Below are positions 8,096 through 15,296 of a DNA stretch of 18,885 nucleotides, piece after piece; position 1 is the first letter of the stretch; every line of letters starts with the position of its first letter. Source of the DNA: G013214665 sp964649815. GTDB lineage: Bacteria; Pseudomonadota; Alphaproteobacteria; Rhodobacterales; Rhodobacteraceae. Both the position numbers and the translations under genes were made by a program. A model generated the notes under the pieces. That model did no database searches. It was not told where the DNA came from and saw only the letters and a list, made by a program, of their open reading frames with translations. The stretch is from assembly GCA_964649815.1 (NCBI GenBank), contig CAZYQC010000062.1, positions 1-18,885 of the forward strand. The letters run 5' to 3'.

Positions 8096-8104
8096 GGAAA
8101 ACGA

Positions 8105-8179
8105 TGGTGGACGATACTGGGATCGAACCAGTGACCCCTTCGATGTCAACGAAGTGCTCTACCGCTGAGCTAATCGTCC
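8105..8179 (-). tRNA. tRNA-Val (anticodon GAC)
   Basis: A full cloverleaf folds on the minus strand: acceptor stem GGACGAT with ATCGTCC, D-stem GCTC/GAGC with loop AGCGGTA, anticodon stem CTTCG/CGAAG around loop TTGACAT, five-base variable loop GGGTC, and T-stem ACTGG/CCAGT around TTCGATC. The anticodon GAC reads GUC and GUU valine codons. The discriminator base is A, and the CCA end is encoded (8105-8107). Length 75 with CCA. Confidence 0.97.
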
Positions 8180-8215
8180 GTACCCAAACCGATTCGACAC
8201 CCCATCAAAAGATAG

Positions 8216-8233
8216 GGCGCGGAAATCCGCGCC
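8216..8233. other. Perfect inverted repeat between tRNA-Val and the amidohydrolase gene
   Basis: GGCGCGGA at 8216-8223 and TCCGCGCC at 8226-8233 form an 8-bp palindrome with two central bases. On the minus strand it is followed by CTATCTTTTG, weakly terminator-like, which would insulate the tRNA promoter region. It could also be an operator for the plus-strand gene at 8333. No further evidence. Confidence 0.4.
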
Positions 8234-8332
8234 GGGTGCGGGAGGCTATAAAAGGTTCGCGAAGGGGGATCAAGGGCTTTTGGCACGCCAATTTTGTAGG
8301 TTATGTTGTCTCTCAGAGAGTCTGGAGTTTCC

Positions 8333-9193
8333 ATGCCTGAATTTGCTTATGATGTCTTGCATCCTGACAAACTGCGCTCGTGCGTTGTTTTCGCCTCACC
8401 GCATTCAGGGCGCAATTACACCAAGGGGTTTCTGGCGGCCTCGGTTCTGGATGAACATACCATTCGCACGTCCGAAGATGCCTTTGTGGATCGCTTGTTC
8501 GAAGGCGCGCCTGCCTTTGGGGCGCCGTTTCTCAAAGCGGGGGCACCACGGGCTTTTGTGGACTTAAACCGCAGCAGTGAAGAGCTTGATCCAGCCTTGA
8601 TCGAGGGCGTCCGTCGCCAGGGGCATAACCCGCGTATCGCCAGTGGGCTTGGTGTCATCCCGCGCGTCGTCTCCAACGGGCGGGCGATTTACCACGGCAA
8701 ATTACCCATGCGCGAGGCAGAGCGGCGCATTCAGGTGTTTTGGCAGCCGTATCACGATATGCTGCAAAGGCTTTTGGACCGGGCGCATCAGGTGCACGGT
8801 CAGGCGATTCTTATCGATTGTCATTCCATGCCGCACGAAGCGATGGATGGCGTCGCGCGCGCGGGCGCGGCGCGGCCTGACATCGTTTTGGGCGACCGGT
8901 TTGGCGCGGCTGCTGATTCTGCGATTGTGGATCGGGTCGAGGCGGCATTTTCGATTGCAGGCTTTGTCGTCACTCGGAACGCTCCGTTTGCCGGCGCCTA
9001 TATCACACAAGCCTACGGTCGTCCGTCGCGCCGGCAGCACGCGATTCAGGTGGAAATCGATCGATCGATTTACATGGACGAAGCGCAGATCAAGCCGCAT
9101 GACGGTTTTGACGCCGTGCGCGCGCGCCTGCGCGCGGTGATGGCCGAGATCGCTGAGATCGGTCAGGAACGTATCCCGTTGGCCGCGGAATAA
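8333..9193 (+). CDS. N-formylglutamate amidohydrolase family protein
   Basis: A 286-residue cytoplasmic hydrolase of the HutG/FGase family (PF05013). Diagnostic motifs are SPHSGRNY at residues 22-29 (metal-binding His24) and IDCHSMPH at about 161-168, followed by DIVLGDRFG and late ITQAYGRPSRRQHAIQVEIDRSIYMDE, the pattern seen in the family. Members release formate from N-formyl-L-glutamate in histidine breakdown or act on related N-formyl substrates. No hut genes are near, so the real substrate is open. ATG 8333 has GGAG at 8324-8327; a longer in-frame ATG at 8303 is unlikely. It is convergent with dinB with only 5 bp between the two stops. Confidence 0.9.
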   Translation: MPEFAYDVLHPDKLRSCVVFASPHSGRNYTKGFLAASVLDEHTIRTSEDAFVDRLFEGAPAFGAPFLKAGAPRAFVDLNRSSEELDPALIEGVRRQGHNPRIASGLGVIPRVVSNGRAIYHGKLPMREAERRIQVFWQPYHDMLQRLLDRAHQVHGQAILIDCHSMPHEAMDGVARAGAARPDIVLGDRFGAAADSAIVDRVEAAFSIAGFVVTRNAPFAGAYITQAYGRPSRRQHAIQVEIDRSIYMDEAQIKPHDGFDAVRARLRAVMAEIAEIGQERIPLAAE

Positions 9194-9198
9194 GTCTG

Positions 9199-10452
9199 TT
9201 AGCGCAAGGCCCGGCCTTTCAAGATTGCATCATTCCCAAAACGGGCGCGGATCTTGTCTGTCGCGCGTTCGGCAGCCGAGCGCTTTTGCGCGTTTGGATC
9301 CAGAAGATCGCCAGAGATATCTGCCCCGTCCGCCGCACCAAGGTGGCTGAGGCCACATCCGATCAGGCGATAGGGGCCTTCGTCGCCGACCTGATCAAAC
9401 AGGGCGCGGGCGTTGCGATAGACCGTGTCCGCCAGCTGTGTCGGCTCGCGCAGGGACACGCGGCGCGTCAGCGTTGAGTGGTTTGCGCGTTTGAGCTTGA
9501 GCGTCACCACGCGGCCTGCGATGTCTTTGGCCTTGGCCCGATCCGCGACTTTTTCGGACAAGCGCCATAGATGCCCGTCCAAAAGATCAGGCTCATTGGT
9601 GTCTTCGCCAAAGGTTGTTTCGTGCGAGATGGATTTGATCGGCTCGTCGCGCGACACACGACGTTTGTCTTCTCCGCGGGCAAGGTGCCACAGCCGGTGG
9701 CCCATCGCGCCAAATCGGGCGGTCAGGTCTTCTTGATCCCAGCGCAGCAGATCGGCAAAGGTTCGGATGCCCGCCTTGTCAAGCGAGGCCTGCGCCGCCT
9801 GTCCGACGCCCCAGATCAATCGAACAGGTTTGTCGTGCAAAAAGGCGGCTGTTTCGGCCTTGCCAATGATCGAAAAGCCGTGCGGTTTTTCCAGATCAGA
9901 GGCCACTTTGGCCAGGAACTTGTTATGCGACAGCCCAACCGAGCCGGTCAGACCAAGTTCATCGCGCATCCGCTTGATCAACCGCGCCATCATAAGCGCG
10001 GGCGGAGCGCCATGCAGGCGCTGCGTCCCGGTGAGGTCCAAAAAGGCTTCGTCCAGCGACAAGGGCTCAATGGCTGGCGTCATCTCTTCCATCATCTTGC
10101 GGATTTCGCGCGAGGCTTCGGCGTAAGCTTCCATGCGGGGGCGCACGATCACAGCATCCGGGCAGAGCTTGAGCGCCTGGAACATCGGCATGGCCGAGCG
10201 GACGCCCCGGATGCGGGCGATATAGCATGCTGTCGAGACAACGCCGCGGCGCCCGCCACCGATAATGACAGCTTTGCCCTCAAGCGAGGGGTCATCGCGT
10301 TTCTCGACCGATGCATAGAACGCATCGCAATCCATATGCGCAATCGACAATGACAACAGCTCGGGGTGGGACACAACGCGGGGCGAGCCGCAGTTGGGAC
10401 AGCGGGGGTTGTTTTCAAACTCGGTCAGACAATCGCGGCAAAGACTGGGCAT
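9199..10452 (-). CDS. dinB: DNA polymerase IV with N-terminal zinc-ribbon-like segment
   Basis: Y-family translesion polymerase, 417 residues from ATG 10452. Catalytic acidic residues are visible: Asp41 in HMDCDAFYASVE and Asp134-Glu135 in PLSLDEAFLD. The palm and fingers are followed by the helix-hairpin-helix thumb (WGVGQAAQASLDKAGIRTFADL) and the little finger. The first 21 residues add a CxxC...CxxC pair (Cys5, Cys8, Cys18, Cys21), likely a zinc ribbon, absent from E. coli Pol IV (351 residues) but which I have seen in rhodobacterial forms. A GTG at 10461 would add three residues; neither start has a clear Shine-Dalgarno. The 54-bp gap to the divergent NUDIX gene shows no GTTC-N7-GTTC LexA box, so SOS control is not evident. 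Confidence 0.95.
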   Translation of the reverse strand: MPSLCRDCLTEFENNPRCPNCGSPRVVSHPELLSLSIAHMDCDAFYASVEKRDDPSLEGKAVIIGGGRRGVVSTACYIARIRGVRSAMPMFQALKLCPDAVIVRPRMEAYAEASREIRKMMEEMTPAIEPLSLDEAFLDLTGTQRLHGAPPALMMARLIKRMRDELGLTGSVGLSHNKFLAKVASDLEKPHGFSIIGKAETAAFLHDKPVRLIWGVGQAAQASLDKAGIRTFADLLRWDQEDLTARFGAMGHRLWHLARGEDKRRVSRDEPIKSISHETTFGEDTNEPDLLDGHLWRLSEKVADRAKAKDIAGRVVTLKLKRANHSTLTRRVSLREPTQLADTVYRNARALFDQVGDEGPYRLIGCGLSHLGAADGADISGDLLDPNAQKRSAAERATDKIRARFGNDAILKGRALR

Positions 10453-10506
10453 AGGGCGCACATATGGTATCGAGCACAGGATACATGAAATCAGACGGAT
10501 TTGCCT

Positions 10507-10956
10507 ATGACCGATGATTGGATGGGCGCCAAGCTGGCACTTTTTGTCGGCAGCGAGATCGCGGTGCTGAAACGGGACGACAAGCCGGGGCTGCTGTGGG
10601 CGGGGGCCTGGGATCTGCCCGGAGGCGGGCGAGAGCCGGAAGACGCATCGCCGCTAGCCTGTGCGCTGCGCGAAACGCGGGAAGAGCTGAGCTTAAAGGT
10701 GCCTGCATCGGCAGTGACTTGGGGCAGGCGATACGTCAATTCGATCGGCCGTGGCACGTGGTTTTTCGTTGGTCAGGTCGCGGTGAGCCGCGCCTCTGAG
10801 ATCGTGCTGGGCGACGAAGGCGAGGCATGGACGTTGATGCCCGCAGGCGTTTTTCTGGCCAGCACATGCGTGGTCCCGCAGTTTCGGGCGCGGCTGACGG
10901 ATTACCTGGAAAAAGTGGAAAGTGACCCCTTTTCAGAAAGACCCCCCGCTGAATGA
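10507..10956 (+). CDS. NUDIX hydrolase family protein
   Basis: A 149-residue soluble protein. The Nudix segment is residues 39-63: GGGREPEDASPLACALRETREELSL. The core RE..EE (Arg55, Glu56, Glu59, Glu60) that binds the metal is intact, but against G-x5-E-x7-REUXEEXGU the first Glu is Ala47 and the late Gly is Ser62. WDLPGGG before the box is typical of the fold. Start is taken as ATG 10507, with weak GACGGA 7 bases upstream; a TTG at 10501 is also in frame. It is divergent from dinB, so the two could share a regulatory gap; sanitising damaged nucleotides would fit, but this is inference. The stop codon lies inside a strong hairpin. Confidence 0.85.
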   Translation: MTDDWMGAKLALFVGSEIAVLKRDDKPGLLWAGAWDLPGGGREPEDASPLACALRETREELSLKVPASAVTWGRRYVNSIGRGTWFFVGQVAVSRASEIVLGDEGEAWTLMPAGVFLASTCVVPQFRARLTDYLEKVESDPFSERPPAE

Positions 10957-10964
10957 GCGGGGGG
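10942..10964 (+). terminator. G/C-rich hairpin overlapping the NUDIX stop codon
   Basis: CCCCCCGCT (10942-10950) pairs perfectly with AGCGGGGGG (10956-10964) around loop GAATG. The TGA stop lies at 10954-10956, within loop and stem. No T-tract follows, so it is not a canonical terminator; it may block 3' exonucleases or act with Rho. Confidence 0.5.
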
Positions 10965-11208
10965 AGGTGACGAACCTCAGGAAGAGTCCGGTCCGTCGGG
11001 GAGTATCACCTAGGGTAAACTTACCACCTGGAGGCGATATCTCCGAGTAAGGAATTCCATAATGCGCGATATGTCGTAGTCTGTGGCCGATATCACACAG
11101 AACTTGGGGATAAGTTTGTGGATTGGCACTAAATATGCGCCAAGTTCGGCAAATGTCGCGAAAGGACAAACATTCTCGCCATGCTAGAATTCGCCCGTGC
11201 GAATCCGC
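10965..11208. other. Non-coding gap between convergent NUDIX and pyrF genes
   Basis: This 244-bp gap has no convincing gene. It contains GCGATATGTCGT at 11066-11077, matching the 12-bp unit repeated before clpB, and the 20-bp motif at 11103-11122 also found before the rRNA promoter. Near the pyrF end, ATTCGC-CCGT-GCGAAT (11189-11204) is a weak 6-bp hairpin that could end the pyrF transcript. A minus-strand reading frame crossing the gap extends into the NUDIX hairpin and resembles no protein I know. A small RNA or replication-protein binding region is possible but unproven. Confidence 0.5.
11103..11122 (+). repeat. 20-bp motif copy 1, DnaA-box-like
   Basis: CTTGGGGATA, four bases, then TGTGGA. 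It matches the copy at 18456-18475 at 17 of 20 positions. The right half TGTGGATTG is two mismatches from the reverse DnaA box TGTGGATAA. Function unknown. Confidence 0.5.
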
Positions 11209-11898
11209 TTACGGCAAATTTGCAAGGATGGCTTGGGCGGCCTGAACCGGGCTGGGCGCTTGGTAAATCGGTCTGCCCACGACGATGTGGTCCGCGCCTG
11301 CACTGATCGCTTGTTCGGGCGTTGTGATCCGTTTTTGGTCACCTGTGTCGCTGCCTTGGGGGCGAATGCCGGGGGTTACGATCAATTTGCCGGACGATTC
11401 AGGCAGGCTGCGAATAAGGGCCGCCTCTTGCGCGGAAGAGATGACACCGTCGGCGCCCGCCTCCAACGCGCGTCCGGCGCGCTCCATCACGATTTCGGTC
11501 ATATCGCCGGGTTGGATCAAAGCCTCGTCCAAATCGGCGCGTTCGAGCGAGGTCAAAATGGTCACACCCAGGATTTTGAGATCGGTGCCAGCGGCGCCTT
11601 CCTTGGCGGCGCGCACCACATGCGGATCACCGTGAACCGTCAGAAAGTCGAGGTCAAATCGCGCCAGCCCGCGTACGGCGGCTTCGACGGTGTTGCCGAT
11701 GTCAAAGAGCTTCATGTCCAGAAAGATACGCTTGCCGTGATCTTGCTTGAGCTCATTTGCCAAGGCCAGACCGCCGCCGGTCAACATGCCAAGCCCGATC
11801 TTGTAGAAATTCACATGCGAGCCCAGCTTTTCAGCCATCGCCAGGCCCTCTAGGGCGTTGGACACATCAAGGGCAACGATTAGACGATCATCAGGCAT
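11209..11898 (-). CDS. pyrF: Orotidine 5'-phosphate decarboxylase
   Basis: A 229-residue TIM-barrel enzyme that decarboxylates OMP to UMP, the last step of de novo pyrimidine synthesis. The catalytic tetrad region is complete: Asp11 (ALDV), Lys33 (FYKIG), and Asp61-x-Lys63-x-x-Asp66 (DMKLFDIGNT). The phosphate-binding end reads TPGIRP and later IVVGRPI. Start ATG 11898 has AGGAGAG just upstream; a longer frame to 11940 is not needed. The 92-residue gene at 11955-12233 lies 56 bp upstream on the same strand and may be cotranscribed. Confidence 0.96.
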   Translation of the reverse strand: MPDDRLIVALDVSNALEGLAMAEKLGSHVNFYKIGLGMLTGGGLALANELKQDHGKRIFLDMKLFDIGNTVEAAVRGLARFDLDFLTVHGDPHVVRAAKEGAAGTDLKILGVTILTSLERADLDEALIQPGDMTEIVMERAGRALEAGADGVISSAQEAALIRSLPESSGKLIVTPGIRPQGSDTGDQKRITTPEQAISAGADHIVVGRPIYQAPSPVQAAQAILANLP

Positions 11899-11954
11899 AG
11901 CGCTCTCCTGATCGTGCTTCTTAGGCAAGGCGACCGGCAAGGGAAAGAGGCGAT

Positions 11955-12233
11955 TTACGCCGCCTGGTCCAGAGGCTCAAGAATGCTGGACAAAAGGCGC
12001 TGCACTTGGGGGTGACGCCCGCGTGGTCGCATGCGCCCCGCCAACCTGTGCATTTTGAAGGCCTGACGGGACAAACGCCCCGCGGCATCGTCAAATTGCA
12101 TCGTGATCGGGCCTTCGATCATGCAGGCATAGCTGTGGCGTATGCCTTGATCCCGCAGGACCGCGCGGGCTTCGAAAGCTTGGGTGGCGGCGTTGTATGC
12201 AACGTTGCTGAGGTGGACTTTGATCGGTGTCAT
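11955..12233 (-). CDS. Uncharacterised 92-residue protein
   Basis: Not recognised as any named family. The protein starting MTPIKVHLSNVAYNAATQAFEARAVLRDQG has an N-terminal half that looks like alternating strands (KVHLSNVAYN, SYACMIEGPITMQFDDAAGRLS) and a basic helical C-terminal half (KMHRLAGRMRPRGRHPQVQRLLSSIL). No signal peptide or membrane segment is seen. ATG 12233 is chosen because the frame before it is low in sense and, further up, runs into the 12-bp tandem repeats and the clpB promoter; ATG 12263 is an alternative. It lies upstream of pyrF and divergent from clpB. Confidence 0.6.
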   Translation of the reverse strand: MTPIKVHLSNVAYNAATQAFEARAVLRDQGIRHSYACMIEGPITMQFDDAAGRLSRQAFKMHRLAGRMRPRGRHPQVQRLLSSILEPLDQAA

Positions 12234-12329
12234 CTGAAGGGCCTGTATTTGTCTTTTGTACATAATACGTGGGCAGCCGGTCTTGGGTTTCCAATCACAT
12301 AGCTGCGCGCTCGGCGTGAAATTGCCCAC

Positions 12330-12365
12330 GCGATATGTGGTGCGATATGTGGAGCGATATGTCTT
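12330..12365. repeat. Three 12-bp tandem repeats upstream of clpB
   Basis: Units GCGATATGTGGT (12330-12341), GCGATATGTGGA (12342-12353) and GCGATATGTCTT (12354-12365) share the 9-mer GCGATATGT. The third unit runs into the -35 region of the RpoH-type promoter. Another unit-like GCGATATGTCGT lies at 11066-11077. Iterated sites on this spacing (12 bp, a little over one helical turn) could bind a regulator of clpB or of the divergent gene, or be slipped-strand duplications. Confidence 0.75.
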
Positions 12366-12391
12366 GCGAAACCGCCAAAGGGCGCCCATCT
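12363..12391 (+). promoter_or_regulatory. Predicted RpoH (sigma-32) promoter of clpB
   Basis: CTTG at 12363-12366, 18 bases, then CCCATCT at 12385-12391. This fits the heat-shock promoter pattern (CTTG-N17/18-CYTATNT in alphaproteobacteria; CCCATNT in E. coli). A start near 12398 would leave a leader of about 74 bases to ATG 12472. ClpB is a classical member of this regulon. Confidence 0.7.
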
Positions 12392-12471
12392 AGCAAGAGA
12401 AGGCCCATACCACGATGCTGTGCCTCTTAAGAGGGCGGCGCGAAACAGGGCGCTTATAAAAGGAGAGACCG

Positions 12472-15087
12472 ATGGACTTATCGAAGTTCACCGAACGGTC
12501 GCGCGGCTTTGTGCAAGCGGCGCAGACCATTGCGACGCGGGACAGCCACCAGCGTCTTGCCCCCGAACACCTGCTCAAAGCCCTGTTGGATGATGATCAA
12601 GGTTTGGCGTCAAACCTGATCGACCGTGCGGGCGGTGATGCCAGCCGCGTGCGCGCGCATGTCGAGCAGACCTTGGCAAAGTTCCCAAAAGTGACGGGTG
12701 ACGCCGCACAAGTTTACCTGGATGGCCAAACCGGCAAGGTGTTGGCCGAGGCTGAAAAGCTTGCCCAAAAAGCGGGCGACAGCTTTGTGCCGGTCGAGCG
12801 CATCCTGACCGCCCTTGGCATGGTCAAATCCCCCGCCAAAGAGGCTTTGGCCGCCGGTGGCGTGAACCCGCAAGCGCTGAACGCGGCGATCAACGATATT
12901 CGCAAAGGGCGCACCGCCGATACAGCATCGGCCGAAGAGGGCTATGACGCGCTCAAGAAATATGCCCAGGATCTGACGGCCCGTGCCGAAGAGGGCAAGA
13001 TCGATCCAATCATCGGCCGGGACGAGGAAATTCGCCGGGCGATGCAGGTGCTGTCGCGGCGCACCAAGAACAACCCCGTTTTGATCGGTGAACCAGGCGT
13101 CGGCAAAACCGCCATTGCCGAAGGGCTCGCTTTGCGGATCGTGAATGGCGATGTCCCCGAAAGCCTGCGCAACAAAAAGCTGATGGCGCTGGATATGGGT
13201 GCATTGATCGCGGGCGCTAAGTATCGCGGCGAATTCGAAGAACGCCTCAAAGCTGTGTTGAACGAGATCACCGCAGCGGCGGGCGACATTATTCTCTTTA
13301 TCGACGAGATGCATGTTCTGGTGGGCGCTGGCAAAACCGACGGCGCAATGGACGCGGCCAACCTGATCAAACCGGCCCTGGCACGGGGTGAGCTGCATTG
13401 CGTCGGCGCGACGACATTGGATGAGTACAGAAAATACGTCGAAAAAGACGCGGCTCTTGCGCGCCGGTTCCAACCGGTGATGGTGCTTGAGCCAACCGTC
13501 GAAGACACGGTCTCCATCCTGCGTGGGATCAAGGAAAAGTACGAGCTGCATCACGGCGTGCGCATTGCTGACGCGGCGCTTGTTGCGGCCTCGACCCTGT
13601 CGCAACGCTATATCACGGATCGGTTTTTGCCGGACAAAGCGATCGATTTGGTCGACGAAGCCGCCTCGCGCTTGCGGATGGAAGTGGATTCCAAACCCGA
13701 AGAGCTTGACGCCCTCGACCGCCAAATCCTGCAGATGCAGATCGAGGCAGAGGCCTTGCGCCTCGAAGACGATACCGCCTCCAAGGACCGTCTGGAAAAG
13801 CTCGAAAAGGATCTGGCAGATCTCCAACAGCAATCCGCAGAACTGACGGCACAATGGCAGTCCGAGCGGGACAAACTCGCCTCAGCGCGCGAGCTGAAGG
13901 AACAGCTGGATCGCGCGCGCGCAGAGCTTGAGATCGCCAAACGCGAAGGCAACCTGGCAAAGGCAGGCGAGCTGTCTTACGGCGTTATCCCAGAGCTGGA
14001 AAAACAGCTCAGCGCCGCCGAAAGCCAGGAGGCCGACGTTCTCGTCGAAGAGGCCGTGCGCCCGGAACAGATCGCCGAAGTCGTCGAGCGCTGGACCGGC
14101 ATTCCCACATCCAAAATGCTGGAGGGCGAGCGCGAAAAACTGCTTCGCATGGAAGAAGAGCTCCATGCCCGCGTGATTGGTCAAACTGCCGCGGTCCGTG
14201 CACTCTCAAACGCGGTGCGCCGCGCGCGGGCAGGCTTGAACGACGAAAACCGTCCGCTTGGATCCTTCCTCTTTCTGGGGCCGACCGGCGTGGGTAAGAC
14301 CGAGCTGACCAAAGCGGTGGCCGAGTTCCTCTTTGACGATGACGCGGCAATGGTGCGCATCGATATGTCCGAGTTCATGGAGAAACACGCAGTTGCGCGT
14401 CTGATCGGCGCGCCTCCGGGCTATGTCGGCTATGACGAAGGCGGCGTTCTGACCGAAGCCGTTCGGCGCAGGCCCTACCAGGTTGTGTTGTTTGACGAGG
14501 TCGAAAAGGCGCATCCGGATGTGTTCAACGTTCTGCTGCAGGTTCTGGACGACGGCGTTCTGACCGATGGCCAGGGCCGAACCGTCGACTTCAAGCAAAC
14601 GCTTATCATCCTGACGTCCAATCTCGGGGCGCAAGCGCTCAGTCAATTGCCCGAAGGCAGCGACAGCAGCCAGGCCCGCCGCGACGTGATGGATGCCGTG
14701 CGCGCCCATTTCCGGCCCGAGTTCCTGAACCGCCTCGATGAAACCATCATCTTTGACCGCCTGACACGGCAAGATATGGATGGCATCGTCGAGATCCAGC
14801 TCGGGAAACTCCACAAACGCCTTGCCGCGCGCAAGATCACGCTAGAGCTCGACGAGGGCGCAAAAACCTGGCTCGCTGACGAAGGCTATGACCCCGTCTT
14901 CGGGGCCCGCCCGCTCAAACGTGTGATCCAGACCGCCCTGCAGAATGCGCTTGCCGAAATGCTTCTTGCCGGCGACATCGCCGACGGCGAAACCGTCACG
15001 GTCTCTGCCGGTGCCGAAGGTCTCGTCATCGGCGATAGGCTCTCTCAATCCAACAGACCCAGACCGGATGACGTCGTCGTCCACTAA
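12472..15087 (+). CDS. clpB: ATP-dependent disaggregating chaperone ClpB
   Basis: An 871-residue Hsp100 protein (E. coli ClpB is 857). Order: N-terminal Clp_N domain (about 1-145), first AAA+ domain with Walker A GEPGVGKT at 206-213 and Walker B IILFIDEMHVLVG, the long coiled-coil middle domain (about 400-530, rich in Glu/Lys/Gln), then second AAA+ with Walker A GPTGVGKT at 603-610 and Walker B VVLFDEVEKAH, and the C-terminal domain. The middle domain separates ClpB from ClpA/ClpC. It works as a hexamer with DnaK to resolve protein aggregates in the cytoplasm. ATG 12472 has AGGAGAG at 12461-12467. A heat-shock promoter lies about 80 bp upstream. The stop is followed 5 bp later by dispersed element copy B. 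Confidence 0.98.
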   Translation: MDLSKFTERSRGFVQAAQTIATRDSHQRLAPEHLLKALLDDDQGLASNLIDRAGGDASRVRAHVEQTLAKFPKVTGDAAQVYLDGQTGKVLAEAEKLAQKAGDSFVPVERILTALGMVKSPAKEALAAGGVNPQALNAAINDIRKGRTADTASAEEGYDALKKYAQDLTARAEEGKIDPIIGRDEEIRRAMQVLSRRTKNNPVLIGEPGVGKTAIAEGLALRIVNGDVPESLRNKKLMALDMGALIAGAKYRGEFEERLKAVLNEITAAAGDIILFIDEMHVLVGAGKTDGAMDAANLIKPALARGELHCVGATTLDEYRKYVEKDAALARRFQPVMVLEPTVEDTVSILRGIKEKYELHHGVRIADAALVAASTLSQRYITDRFLPDKAIDLVDEAASRLRMEVDSKPEELDALDRQILQMQIEAEALRLEDDTASKDRLEKLEKDLADLQQQSAELTAQWQSERDKLASARELKEQLDRARAELEIAKREGNLAKAGELSYGVIPELEKQLSAAESQEADVLVEEAVRPEQIAEVVERWTGIPTSKMLEGEREKLLRMEEELHARVIGQTAAVRALSNAVRRARAGLNDENRPLGSFLFLGPTGVGKTELTKAVAEFLFDDDAAMVRIDMSEFMEKHAVARLIGAPPGYVGYDEGGVLTEAVRRRPYQVVLFDEVEKAHPDVFNVLLQVLDDGVLTDGQGRTVDFKQTLIILTSNLGAQALSQLPEGSDSSQARRDVMDAVRAHFRPEFLNRLDETIIFDRLTRQDMDGIVEIQLGKLHKRLAARKITLELDEGAKTWLADEGYDPVFGARPLKRVIQTALQNALAEMLLAGDIADGETVTVSAGAEGLVIGDRLSQSNRPRPDDVVVH

Positions 15088-15092
15088 GCTGC

Positions 15093-15167
15093 TTCTTTTG
15101 GATTGAAATACTCTGGGGGTTTGGGGGCAAAGCCCCCATCCGGCCGGGTCGTGCGAACGACCCGGTC
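15093..15167 (+). repeat. Dispersed two-hairpin element, copy B (after clpB)
   Basis: TTCTTTTGG (15093-15101), four variable bases, AAATACTCTGG (15106-15116), hairpin 1 TGGGGGC-AAA-GCCCCCA (15122-15138), and hairpin 2 with a 9-bp core CCGGGTCGT-GCGA-ACGACCCGG (15144-15165), extendable by G-T and G-C pairs to 15142-15167. It begins right after the clpB stop and is probably part of its 3' end. Hairpin 2 has a different sequence from that of copy A while keeping stem length and a 4-base loop. Confidence 0.75.
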
Positions 15168-15296
15168 TTGCCGTTTCCATCGCGTTTTCCACCGCGTCGC
15201 GCCTTTCCCCCTAACATCATCGTCATCACTTGTTATCCTGCGCCCAGAGCAAAACGTGCCTACCTGCGAGGCAACGCGCAATTGAGGGAGCATCAA

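Noticed and set aside
6859..8340. Long plus-strand reading frames opposite yghU, rpmJ and tRNA-Val
   Set aside because: They lie antisense to a clear glutathione transferase, run across the tRNA and rpmJ, and their products look like no known protein.
10933..11169. 78-codon minus-strand frame in the gap after the NUDIX gene
   Set aside because: It overlaps the NUDIX end and the hairpin, has no ribosome binding site that I can see, and the protein has no recognisable features.
12234..12389. Extended N-terminus of the 92-residue protein, which would encode TYR-type four-residue repeats from the 12-bp units
   Set aside because: The extension would start inside the heat-shock promoter of clpB, has no Shine-Dalgarno, and the natural start MTPIKV is further in.
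12453..12458. CTTATA as a -10 element for clpB
   Set aside because: It lies 14 bp from the ATG, so the transcript would lack the Shine-Dalgarno; the RpoH site further up is better.
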